From: Andrena cerasifolii
Taxonomy: Eukaryota > Arthropoda > Insecta > Hymenoptera > Andrenidae
Assembly (NCBI RefSeq): GCF_050908995.1
Contig: NC_135123.1
Coordinates: forward strand, 10,416,001 to 10,480,000
Length of the DNA: 64,000 nucleotides
Direction: 5' to 3'
In this document: piece after piece, positions 23,633 to 33,927 of the stretch
Numbering within the stretch: position 1 is the stretch's first letter
Layout: each line of letters opens with the position of its first letter
Notes under the pieces: generated by a model
The model's database searches: none
What the model was told of the DNA's origin: nothing
Seen by the model: only the letters and a program-made list of their open reading frames with translations
Position numbers and translations under genes: made by a program

Positions 23633-23726
23633 CAACACGAAATTTTACATAGTTGACTATGAAAAAATAAATTTTTTAAAGTACCGATTACCTGCACAAA
23701 AAAATAATTACAATTTCTCCGCACTA

Positions 23727-24036
23727 TTAAGGGTCCATTCTACTTTGCCCGTCGAAAAAGAGGCCTATTTTCATGATTTTTGTTTTCAAGAACTAATGTA
23801 CGGATTTTAATGTTTTTTTTTGTGAAATGTTTATTATTCCTTGCTGTAGAATCGTATTTTTCATATTTCCAAAATATAATTACAAATGTGTGGATCTAAA
23901 TCGCAATATTTGTGCCTCTAAATTGTTTCAATAAATATTTAACAAAAAGAACATTAAAATCCGTACAATAGATCCTGCAAAAAAATTCATGAAAATAGGC
24001 CTCTGGTCTGACCGGCAAAGTAGAATGAACCCTTAA
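23727..24036. mobile_element. TTAA-flanked TIR element, 302 bp
   Basis: TTAA at 23727-23730 and 24033-24036 flank arms that are reverse complements. The left end is GGGTCCATTCTACTTTGCC and the right end reads GGGTTCATTCTACTTTGCC in complement. The arms also share AGAGGCCTATTTTCATGA and GTACGGATTTTAATGTT. The arms are about 90 bp and the interior is AT-rich and non-coding. TTAA duplication is typical of piggyBac-type (also Kolobok-type) transposition. The element is non-autonomous. Confidence 0.82.
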
Positions 24037-24970
24037 CACTACAGACAGTCGAGGAAGCAAACAATAATACATTTTTTTTCACGCCATGAAATTTGCATAA
24101 ACCCTCCCTTGCATGCAGCGAACAGCTGAGTCTGTTTGTGCAGCTATTAGTTTCACTAATTTCAGCCGTCGAAAATTCCCATTTCATAATTCATTAGCCC
24201 CGTTATAGCTGTTTGCTCGGAGCAAAGTATACCCTGCTCTGATCGTCAATTTTTCAATTTCCTCCTATCACACGCCCCGCTTCCCGTTACGTTTAATCAC
24301 GTCTTTTAACCGCCGCTTAATAATCTCGCCTCTTCTTTTATTTTCACAACGTTCTGCTGTCCAATTACCAGCGATAAGCAATTTCCTATCGCAACACTTT
24401 CCTCCAATATAGCGTAATTTTATTACCAAAACGCGTATCTATGTTTCAACTCTCCCTACCTCCCCAACCCTCGCTCGCATCCGCGGTCCAATTAGGCAGG
24501 CCACCAATTTTATTTCTTGGCCAAAGATCCGCCGTCTCAGATCCTTCTTACCGAAATTACTAATATCCGGCTACGTACACGGTAGGGATTACACGATGGA
24601 GCAATCTGCTCTGCCTTACTATACTTTTTATTCGGGCTGAAACACTGAGTGACTCGTAACTGGCGGTGCGGCCCGAAAGCTGGTGATTCCAGACGAAAAA
24701 ATATGTCGAAAATTTGGGATAACATTTCTCGATTTGAGGCTTCGGTTTAGAAAGAAATGACAGGTACGCGTAGAATATCCTTTAAGCACCTAACGTTAAG
24801 AATTGGCAGAATATAAGAGTGAATGTGATACAGCTGAAGACGAAACGAATTGTTGCAAGTATAAAGATGGATCGAAATTGTAATGTTTTATTTCAAACCG
24901 AGCGTTATTTTCTTTGAGCTTCTACAAATACTTGTTGTAAAAGAAGCAAGTATATAGTAGCCTAATATAT
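24037..24970. other. Non-coding DNA, nothing recognised
   Basis: Moderately AT-rich, non-repetitive sequence. Short open frames have no motif. Confidence 0.45.
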
Positions 24971-25174
24971 TACTAGCTTTAATACTCAGTTTCACCCAAA
25001 ATTTATATTCTGATTTTATATAAATTTTTTCTTTTTGTAAAAATAGTCATATTCATCTGGATTAGTCAAGCATAATGAGCTGAGGCACGTTTCGTGTTCC
25101 CAGAGTTTATCGTTCGAAAGTTTTTAAGCGATAAACAAACACATTAACACATTATCACATTCTGCTTTATATAT
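24971..25174 (+). repeat. Dispersed repeat D, copy 1
   Basis: About 200 bp that matches the reverse complement of 27217-27424. Shared blocks are TACTAGCTTTA, AAAAATAGTCA, ATCTGGATTAG, CATAATGAG, CCAGAGTTTA and GTTCGAAAGTTTTTA, ending TCTGCTTTATA. It looks like the non-coding end of a retroelement (SINE, or LINE 3' region), but I cannot assign a family. Confidence 0.78.
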
Positions 25175-25306
25175 TAAGATAGAAATGGAAATATCAAATT
25201 GTGATTACGAACAAAGATGCACACGATTGCAAGGAACTTCGTATACTTATGCTGTGTTTGGAATTAATCTTGGAGTTACTAACAAAAGAATGTAGGCACT
25301 TTGAAG

Positions 25307-25453
25307 CAGAGTTGGGCAAATTTTACTTTGAATAATAAATCCGCCAGATTTATTCCTGAATAAGGAACAACGATTTTATTCCACTAAAAATTATTCGTGG
25401 GTAATAAATAAATCTGTAAAAAAAATTATTCGCCCAAATGACACCCAACTCTA
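25307..25453. mobile_element. Small hAT-like element, 147 bp, with 8-bp flanking duplication
   Basis: The left end is CAGAGTTGGG and the right end is CCCAACTCTA (one base off the expected CTG). Flanks CTTTGAAG (25299-25306) and CTTTCAAG (25454-25461) match at 7 of 8 positions, as expected for a hAT target duplication. The interior is AT-rich and non-coding. An apparent diverged relative with the end CCCAGCTCTG is at 40958-41098. Confidence 0.75.
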
Positions 25454-25461
25454 CTTTCAAG

Positions 25462-26983
25462 CAATAATATCAGTAACACCTTATTCTGTCTAATTGTAAA
25501 TGCAATTTACGTAACAAATCTAATTTTATACAGTTTTAAGAAAAATAACAAAGCACAAACAATTCTAAAAACGTCCGAAGAAAATGTGACTATATTCGCA
25601 AAGATTTATTCCCTTGATTTTAAGCTACCCTAATGTATTCCAATTCCAGCAAAACTCAGTGCTAAATGAGCCTCGACATATTCAGTTAAAAATTGTTTTT
25701 AGTGCGCAGCCACTCCTTTTACAACCACCATTAAAAATCAAATCGTGCGGAGGTTTGAAAAATTCCAATCAATAAGAGTGAAATGTAAGAAAGTCAAGGG
25801 AATCGTGGGGAATGAGTCTCGAAATGATGTTACTTCCGTCTGCTTCAAAGAGATAACTCCCCACGCAACCAGGTTTCACTTTTCCCCCCGTTCCTTTTCT
25901 CGCTTTCCCTCTCCGCCGAAGGGGGAGAAGACAGACCCTTCTCACCAGGGGCGCGAAAGAGTTCTTTGCGGTTGTGAATTAAGTCGTAATGAAGTACGGA
26001 GTAAAAGGCCGGCGAGTTTTCTCTCTCTCTCTCGAGTGATTTCATCCCCCAGTTCTGTCCTCTCCTTCTGTGCGAACGAGCACGACGGAGAATGTTTTTC
26101 CCGATGCTTCGAAGAAAGTTTGTTAAAGCGATAACGTTGTTTCTTTCGACGCCGGCTCGAGTGTCATCAATTTTTTCGCGCCCGAGTGTTAAAAGCTTCT
26201 ACAGAATTCCATCATCATCCCTTCAGGGGCTTAAAACAGAACACTAAAAGAGGCTGCGAAATGAAATTGCGTGCTTTCTGTTAGTTTCGTCCATTTTTAC
26301 TCGCGTGGAATATCGATGCACAGGGTTACCTTCTCTGGATACTGCGTTTATGAAATAGAGAACTTAAGGGTAGGTAACAATATAGCGAAGTAGTTTTGAA
26401 ACATGTAATTAAATGTGAACAGGTACCTTAGGTACCTACAGAATGTTGGAATTAAAATTTCTTTAGAAGTTCTATTCCAAACTTACTATTTTCGTTTTAA
26501 TTAATCGGTCGATTATTATTGCTAAGTAGACGGTTCTGCTGCGCTTCCAGCAAACAGAAGTATCCACTATGCGAAGCTCGAAGCCGCTTGTAAAGTACCG
26601 AGTTACAACTGTGCTTAAGTCCCGCGACGTAATTAGCGATAATTATTATTGCGGTCGACGAAAGTGGAAAACAAGAGCGCCAGGAAAGAAGAGACCAAAT
26701 GCCACTTCCACCATCGTTACAGAATCCGCGCAGCCATTTACGTCGTTACGTCAAAGCTGCGAACGTACTCGTAAACGGCATTGCACTTCGTGTGTTGGTT
26801 ATTTGCCCAAATGGCGCGCACACTTAAAAAATTGCCACTGAATTAATTTCACTCCTGTAACTCGACTAAATTAATGAAAAATTAAAGAAGTTTCTTGCGT
26901 ATTTTCTAATTTAACAAGATCGAAAGTTTTCAAGCCAAATTACTGCTTCACCTAAGTAGTTCTAATTACTTATTATCTTTTAC
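25462..26983. other. Non-coding DNA, no gene recognised
   Basis: The two largest open frames on the plus strand (25745-26134 and 26569-26841) show no domain. 25860-26110 is somewhat richer in C, T and CpG. A trinucleotide/CT stretch occurs near 26014-26030. Nothing further was recognised. Confidence 0.45.
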
Positions 26984-27216
26984 TAGGGTAAACGCACCAA
27001 TAAATGAACGCTCAAGGCTAATGAATGAACACTATTACAAAATTATGTTCGCAGCGCGATTGATTTACGTGCTGCAAAAATTCTTTGGATATGAAACAAG
27101 AAATTAAAAGAAGTCTCGAATTAAATAGTTGCTTGTTTTAATAACTTATTTTGCTCATTTTAATAAAAAAATGCCCATTCACTGGTACGCGTTCATTTAC
27201 TGGTACATCCACCCTA
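26984..27216. mobile_element. TA-flanked TIR element, 233 bp, CCARTAAATGAACGC phrase
   Basis: The left end reads TAGGGTAAACGCACCAATAA then ATGAACGC. The reverse complement of the right end reads TAGGGTGGATGTACCAGTAA then ATGAACGC. The phrase recurs subterminally in altered form: GCTAATGAATGAACAC on the left, and ACCAGTGAATGGGCA on the right in complement. The right TA boundary coincides with the end of dispersed repeat D, so the element appears to have inserted at a TATA within that repeat. Non-autonomous. Confidence 0.75.
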
Positions 27217-27425
27217 TAAAGCAGAAAGTGTATTTTATGTCTGTGTGTTTGTCTATCGCCTAAAAACTTTCGAACGGTAAACTCTGGGGTCACGAAATGT
27301 ACCTCGCCTCATTATGTCTGGCTAATCCAGATAAACGTGACTATTTTCACAAAAAAATTAAAAAAAAAAAATTCTTTTATAAAACCAGAATCTAAATTTC
27401 AGGCGAAGCCGAGTAGTAAAGCTAG
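27217..27425 (-). repeat. Dispersed repeat D, copy 2
   Basis: The reverse complement aligns with 24971-25174 over its whole length with modest divergence. It is bounded exactly by two TA-type TIR elements (26984-27216 and 27426-30086). The edges of this repeat may be favoured targets, or it is the surviving middle of a longer copy. Confidence 0.78.
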
Positions 27426-28194
27426 TAGGGGAGGCCGGGGCTAAAAGTTCCGATTTCGATAAAACATAAAAAATGACTGGAAAATAATGTAGTTATTCTC
27501 TTCACTATTGACTAATTTCTTGTTAAATTTATTATATCTTCTGATTTTAAGCTTGTGTTTAATATATTGTAATAGGTTTCCCATAGAAAGTAATTTATTT
27601 GTGGCTGATCGAAGCGGAACTTCTTACCCCTATATGGGGCAAGTTGTTATCGCATTGGGGTAAGTTGTTACTATGATATAAGAGTTGCCTTCTAATGAAA
27701 TAAAGCAGAATTTTAATAATAATGGTTATTTATGAAGGTTCGGACCAACAAAAATGTATTATCTTTAAAAGAAAACCAAAAGCGACAGTTTTTATTTATC
27801 TTTACGCATATCTTCGATCGAAGTCGTGTCCCTTTCCGCCTTTCATTCATATGTTCGCATCTTAAAGCACAGCGGAAACAATTTATACATTTGCGGCAGG
27901 TCTGTGAAGATAGCACCCCCAAATTCGAAATTTTGGAAAAACTCAACGGCATTCGTTTGTCCATCGTTTGCCCACGTTTGCCCATCACAAATTTTCGTTT
28001 GACCACCCTCCAAAAAAGAGTTATGAACAAAATAAAAAAATTGTCTTCATCACCCATCATGAATGCATTTCAATTTTTTAATAGAAGGATACGAATGTAC
28101 CCGACCTGACCACGTTTGCTCATTCTCAGATTTCATTTGCCCACCCTCCAGAATTTAAATAAAAAATAAAAACCGCGAAAAAATGGGTATAGAT

Positions 28195-28713
28195 GAAGCG
28201 ATCGCGTTAAAGTTCGATTATTCTCGAAAATATTATCAAAATCGTTCTTTCAACGGTCCAGTTCGTTAGTTTAGATGTAGAAGAGATTTGCCCATCCATT
28301 AATTTCGTATGCCCACCCTTCAGAATCGAATTATTAATAAAGATAGCCAAGAAGTGCGGTGCCCGTTGAAGCGATCGCGTTAAAGTTCGATTTTTCTGGA
28401 AAATAATATCAAAATCGTTCTTTCAACGATGCAGTCCGTTAGTTTAGACATAGAAGAGATTTGCCCATGCATTAATTTCGTATGTTCACCCTCCAGAATT
28501 GAATTATTAATAAAGATAGCCAAGAAGTGCGGTGCCCGTTGAAGCGATCGCGTTAAAGTTCGATTTTTCTGGAAAATAATATCGAAATTGTTCTTTCAAC
28601 GATGCAGTCCGTTAGTTTAGATGTAGAAGAGATTTGCCCATGCATTAATTTCGTATGCCCACCCTCCAGAATCGAATTATTAATAAAGATAGCCAAGAAG
28701 TGCGGTACCCGTT
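28195..28713 (+). repeat. 173-bp tandem repeat, three units, in the foldback arm
   Basis: Units begin at 28195, 28368 and 28541 with GAAGCGATCGCGTTAAAGTT and end near AAGAAGTGCGGTRCCCGTT. Units two and three are nearly identical; unit one is more diverged. A single inverted copy lies at about 29197-29358 in the opposite arm. Each unit includes a CCCACCCTCCAGAAT-like block (sequence varies slightly by unit) that also occurs outside the unit at about 28139. Confidence 0.88.
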
Positions 28714-29030
28714 AAACCGAATACATTTCCGTTCGTATCTTTTCCGAATGAATTATCAAAATGGATTGTTCTTACCGTAAAGGTTAAAGGTGTTTGGTGA
28801 CATGTTATCCACTTCAATTTGTATCGCTCATCGAATACTTCACACTTTTCACACATCTGCAGCATGTGCAGAATAATACCAGAGTGGTTTTCTAGTCATT
28901 TTTCACTAATTACCGCAATGATATCGCACAACGGAAAATAATATAATGTCACAGTTACTTCACAAACCGTAAATGAACGCACGATTTCGCAAGAGTTGCG
29001 CCCGAACTCTGTAGACCGACTGACTTTCGT

Positions 29031-29199
29031 GCGTCGTTGGAAACAATTCGAGAGTGTCGCAGACATCTGTTTACGTTTCGGCACGTTCGATGACGACACG
29101 CAGCGCTGCTACCCTAACTAAAGGGGCGCAGCGCCGAGTGCCACTGCCGAAACGTAAACAGATGTCTGGCGATACTCTCGAATTATTTCCAACGACGCA
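29031..29199. repeat. Internal 53-bp inverted repeat in the foldback core
   Basis: GCGTCGTTGGAAACAATTCG onward (29031-29083) is complementary to 29145-29199 over about 53 bases with few mismatches, including ACATCTGTTTACGTTTCGG. The spacer is about 60 bp and GC-rich. It sits just inside the right arm, so the element carries a second hairpin nested within the large one. Confidence 0.75.
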
Positions 29200-30086
29200 C
29201 TTCTTGGCTATCTTTGTTAATAATTCGATTCTGGAGGGTGGACATACGAAATTAATGCATGGGCAAATCTCTTCTATATCTAAACTAACGGACTGCATCG
29301 TTGAAAGAACGATTTTGATATTATTTTCTAGAAAAATCGAACTTTAACGCGATCGCTTCACCTGTACCCTTCTTTTCGAGGTTTTTATTTTTTATTTAAA
29401 TTCTGGAGGGTGGGCAAATGAAATCTGAGAGTGGGCAAACGTGGCCAGGTCGGGTATATTCGTATCCTTCTTTTAAAAAATTGAAATGCATTCATCGTGG
29501 GTGATGAAGACAAATTTTTTATTTTATTCATAACTTTTTTTGTAGGGTGGGCAAAAAAAAAATTTTTATGGGCAATCGTGGGCAAACGAAGGACAAACGA
29601 ATGCCGTTGAGTTTTTTTAAAAAATCGAATTTGGGGGTGCTATCTTCACAGACCTATTTGCGGCGGGGCAAGTTTTTACGGTACCAACGTGCCCCAAGTC
29701 ACGGTAACAACTAGCCCCTACCGACACATGTAGCAATTTCAAAGATTATTCTGCTTATACATGTATTCAAACGATAAACACTATTACACCATGTTCTTAA
29801 ATGTCATTTGATCCATGAGAACGATTCAATCTATAATATCTACGTTAAATAATTGAAATAGACCAAAAAGTAATGATAGAAAAATTTTTACTTATCTGGT
29901 ACGCGACTAATAGGTCCTTGCTTACAACCACACAATTCGCTGTCGCGGACGCTATTAAAGTGGGGGACAGAGTGGCGTGATCAACTCACACGGAAAAAAT
30001 AATTTAAAGTACAACGCTCTTTTTATTTTGAAGATAGAGCCGTCGGAACAACTTACCCCCGGAACTTTTAGCCCCGGTCTCCCCTA

Positions 30087-31795
30087 GAAAATATTCTTAT
30101 GTGACGAATGGTTACAACTAAATTGTATTGTGTTATTATAATAGGTTGTAGTATTGTGTAAAATCGGTTACGGTTTATTTTTATTTCTAAGTGTATGGAA
30201 CTGAACCATATATCACCTATAACAGGAATGAACATAATTATTTACGATTTTTATTTTTCACGTGATTCAAGGAGTACTTTTACGCAAAGCTGCTTATAGC
30301 CTCGTGTGAAAAGGCCCTGAACCTCTGTCGACCACGAAAGGAAAACACATACAGCCACGAAAATCACTAAGAATGAAGAGGCTATTCTCGTTAGCCATTC
30401 TCGTGAATTACCTCAGTTCTCGTTAAGCAAATAAGCAAAATATGCTTCGAACACTACAACGTACTGAAACCTTCCTTGTATAATAGCATTATACTTTGGT
30501 TATGGCTTGCAGATTCCATCGAATTGTTTCCAGACCTGTGTATCTGGAATAGCGTTGCTACAATCACTGGAATGTTCCTTACGCGCCGCATCGATGATTA
30601 AATACGCTTTAATCGTCTACACATATTAAATATTTACACATTGGAATTATAAACTGTGATCGTGACATTATCAACATATCTATGTACTCAACAACGAATT
30701 AATTTTCTTCCAGCATAATAAAAAATCGGAAACAATAATTTGATGGAATCGTGGGCCTGAAAAGGAGTACGTCTTCCTTTTTGTTACATTTTTTTACTTC
30801 CACAGATCACGTCATTTCTAATTCATTGTCTAACAACGAACTTCAGCATTGCACAATGTAGATATATTTCTAGCAATTTAATCAAGGGCGTAGCCAAGAT
30901 GGGACAGAGGTGAATTTAATAAATTAGTCGTTCGTTCAAAATTGAATTAATTTCTTCTTCGAGCAACGGAATTTAGAAAATGCAGAAGCACGAAAGAAAT
31001 TCACGGAATGTGCTGAAAACAGAGGATCGTTTGCGTGCCGCGTTAGAGTCTCTCCTAACGAACTCCACGCGATTAACATAATATTCTCACTTGCCTCGCA
31101 CGATAATGATTGCCTTCCTCCGAGAAGGAATTAAAAAGACCCGAAGACTACGAAGCCACACAGCGAAACGAAAGAAAAAGAAGGGAAAAACGAAAGAAAG
31201 AATCATAAAAAAACACACACACACGCCGCACATCCCCTAGTGGCAGGAAGCTGGACGTGCACAGGTTGCAATTTGTATTGCAGCGAATTTAATTGAATTG
31301 ATAATGGGATTACAATGTAACCACGTCCAGCTGTAGGTTCGGAGAGGACACTGTAATCATGGCTGTAACTCACGTTGATTCATAGCGATACCGAGCCGCG
31401 GGCGATCAAATTGTAGTTCCGAAATTTCACAAATTTCAGTGCTCTAGTTACCCCCGTCATTTATTTTCTCCCTCGCCCCCTCCCTCCCCCCACCCCCTTA
31501 TCGCTCTTTCATTCACTGGCTAGCTTCTATTTCGCGAAGCGAAGCAAACGTAAGCTGGTCGCCCTGATTACAGGCGGACACAAATCACTCGGCCACCACC
31601 CCCACCATCTCCCTTTTATCTCTGATTCCTCTGGCTGCCTCTGGGAGCTGCATTTTTTTCGCGGGAAAAAAGAACGCCCGCGAAAGTGCAAATTCTCAAA
31701 AGGGTAGGCAGGGACGGCTGGTAATTTAATCATCGACCGTAATATTACCGTGTTCTCGTTACCGCAATCTCGTAAATCGTATCCGTCGGAATGCC
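30087..31795. other. Non-coding DNA, no gene recognised
   Basis: AT-rich sequence. At 30886-30908 a segment reading AAGGGCGTAGCCAAGATGGG resembles an end of a GGCGTA-type DNA element (compare the right end at 39380-39399), but no partner end was found. A C-rich stretch lies at 31450-31505. Confidence 0.45.
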
Positions 31796-32035
31796 GCAAC
31801 GCTGACCCCCCTCCTCCCCGTCTCCCCGCATCATCCCCTTTTTCTAGTTCTTCCTCTCTTATTTTATCCCCTCCCCCCAATTCCCCCTTTTGCTCCCCAA
31901 ATCGACGAAATTAAATTTTCATCCCGACCTCTTCTTTTCTATCCACCCTCTCCCCTCGTCCCGAATTTCCCTCCCTTTTCCTCGCGCTGCTCTTCGTTTC
32001 CCTTTTCCCGCCACTCGTATTAAGCTTCCTTTTCA
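31796..32035 (+). repeat. Pyrimidine-rich tract
   Basis: About 240 bases dominated by C and T on the plus strand (CCCCTCCTCCCC, CCCCTCCCCCC, TTCCCTCCC blocks), interrupted by a short AT-rich segment near 31903-31920. There is no regular repeat unit. Confidence 0.7.
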
Positions 32036-33506
32036 CATTTTCTTCTGCTTCCTTCTGCTGACTATCGGTTTGTTTGTTCTGCAGCATCGTGGAGCGCTAA
32101 GATTGCTATTTTGTTGTGTACCTCTATTCTATTTCGTGCGGCGGTAATGCGTGTACAGTGAAATGTAGCTGCATCGATCGTGTTTTATCTGCGCGAGTGT
32201 ACCCCTGCGTAGTATTCATTTGTATTATGCTAACGTGGTGCAGCGTTACGATAGCTAGTGAAGAATGGATTGCAAGTCAGTTGGTGGCTTAATTGCAAAC
32301 GATGGGTTAGGAGGTATCACCGGAGCAGCTTACGTTCTGGTCAAAAGTATCCAATCGTTTTAAGGGGTAACGCCACGATGATAGGCCAGAAATGTAAGGA
32401 TAACTTTGCTGGCGATTTTAAAGAAATTTATGAACTTTATTAAAAATGTAACATAAAGTACATTCGATATGAATAAAAAAGCTAGAAAAAATTTGTTCAA
32501 ATTTTTTTAATAAAAAATAGTGCCAGAATAACCGCACAACAGATACCGATTTTCCATTCGAATGGATACGTTGTTTATTCCGTGTTGGAATTTTTCACGT
32601 CCACACCGCTGGACCTAGAACAAAAAGACAAAAAGTTTCGTAATCTACACAGTAAATACTAGAGAAGTGCCCATGATTTTTGGGAAACATTGGAAACTTT
32701 CTTTATAAGAAAGTTTCTAGAAAGAAAAGGATTATTTTCAAATGTTCGTCATTCCTTCAAAAATCAATATTTTTATTATTTGACTTTTTGATTTTTCGAT
32801 TCAGCTGACTTTTACTCACTGTATTTATTAACTTTTAGAATTCACCAGAGACTTCTGAAATGAAAAGTGTTTTCTCCAGGCCATTACCCCTTCTCCTCCA
32901 CCTCTAATTACATCGACAATAACGAGAGTAGTTAGAGCTTTTCATTATCAGCCGACACTTGGAGTTATCAGTTCCCGTAACGAGCGGACGGATGTTACTC
33001 TATCGCGGGGCAATCCTTTTTTATCGCTGGCCACGCGCGAAGATCGATTAGCCTACCAGGGAACAATATAGAGCACATATGTATAGCATGTACCAACCAT
33101 CTTGATAGCGCACTAAGCAAGAATATTAACCAGGAAGACCAACGAGAATTCATTAATAAAAGAACGTAATGATAGTCTGGAGCCACTGTGCCCCATTAAC
33201 TGGAACGTTACAGTGATGAATCGTACTCGCGCACTTCCTTTTCCTTCACTTCGTCGATTTAATTTACGAGAACATATTATTTCGCTCGCTCTTCCTTGTT
33301 TTATTCAAATAGCTACAGATTAATGCGTGATATTCTAATTTCTCCGAATTAATACTGTTTGCACTCGACGCGCAGAATACACACGTGTTTACAAGGTGTT
33401 CCAGAACTATAGGTCCAAAAAGCGCGTAATAGATCTCGTAAGAAGCAATAAATTCATAGTTTATAGTTCTTCATAGTTCTAGAGACATGTTTAGTGAAAA
33501 GCTTCT
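32036..33506. other. Non-coding DNA with one TTAA-type end
   Basis: TTAAGGGGTAACGCCACGAT at 32360-32379 resembles the left end of the element at 33507-33927 (TTAAGGGGTAATGCCACTGT). No matching right end was found within the next kilobase, so it is an orphan or truncated copy. The rest is AT-rich without recognised features. Confidence 0.5.
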
Positions 33507-33927
33507 TTAAGGGGTAATGCCACTGTAGAGCTTGGAAAAGCAGCCTGATTTTGAGAATTTTTTATGCGAGTATAGTGAATGGAAGACAAAATCTGTTTGA
33601 AGGTCTTTATTGTACATACCTTGAAGTATGATCACAATTTTTTTAAAAAATTCTTAATTAAAAAACACCGGTTTCGCGGCCGGAAAGATTTCTCCTTCAA
33701 TTGTTATAACAAAAAACCAAACATTTTTGAGTTCTTAACCCTTCGCGGCCACACGGGGTTCACTGTACTTTTACATTTAAAAAATTAAAAAAAAAATTAT
33801 GATCATGCTTCAAGATATGTACAATAAAGGCCTTCAAACAGATTTTGTATTTCATTCGCTATACTCGCATAAAAAAATCTCAAAATCAGACTGCTTTTGC
33901 GGGCTCTACGGTGGCATTACCCCTTAA
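33507..33927. mobile_element. TTAA-flanked TIR element, 413 bp
   Basis: TTAA at 33507-33510 and 33924-33927 flank arms of about 135 bp. The left arm GGGGTAATGCCACTGTAGAG runs to about 33643, and the complementary right arm runs from about 33790. The arms share CAGATTTTGT, ATACTCGCATAAA and TGTACAATAAAG-type blocks in complement. The loop contains TTAACCCTTCGCGGCCACAC at 33735-33754, which resembles the end of a different TTAA element (56430-56748). Target choice is piggyBac-like. Non-autonomous. Confidence 0.83.

Larger units (their letters stand above)
27898..29655. mobile_element. Foldback / Mutator-like element, 1758 bp, with exact 9-bp target duplication
   Basis: ATTTGCGGC occurs at 27889-27897 and again at 29656-29664, directly flanking inverted ends AGGTCTGTGAAGATAGCACC. 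The left arm (27898 to about 28367 for the first unit) and right arm (about 29197-29655) are about 460 bp and closely matched by eye. The inner arm consists of a 173-bp unit present three times in tandem on the left and once on the right. The core (28714-29196) is mostly unique. Nine-bp duplications and long TIRs built from tandem units are typical of foldback (FB) and other Mutator-related elements. No intact transposase was seen, and the core open frames are short. It was inserted into the TA element that encloses it. Confidence 0.85.
27426..30086. mobile_element. TA-flanked TIR element, about 0.9 kb, interrupted by a foldback element
   Basis: The left end TAGGGGAGGCCGGGGCTAAA plus AGTTCCG matches the reverse complement of the right end with a single mismatch over 27 bases. 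Subterminal phrases of the form GGGGYAAGTTGTTA occur at 27636-27650 and 27657-27671 on the plus strand. On the minus strand they occur near 29665-29715 and 30046-30060. Removing the nested element (27898-29655) and one 9-bp duplication leaves about 894 bp, similar in size to the element at 19838-20721. No transposase domain was recognised; an open frame on the minus strand (27713-28060) runs into the insert and is not evidence of coding. TA flanks fit a Tc1/mariner-type target, but family is unassigned. Confidence 0.8.

Noticed and set aside
27713..28060. Minus-strand open frame with a CxxCxxCxxC cysteine cluster, resembling a zinc-binding motif
   Set aside because: The frame crosses the 9-bp target duplication into the foldback insert, and the first cysteine codon is supplied by the insertion, so the pattern is accidental.
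30306..30321. Exact 16-base match GTGAAAAGGCCCTGAA with 63661-63676
   Set aside because: About one 16-base match is expected by chance among all pairs in 64 kb counting both strands; the flanks do not match.
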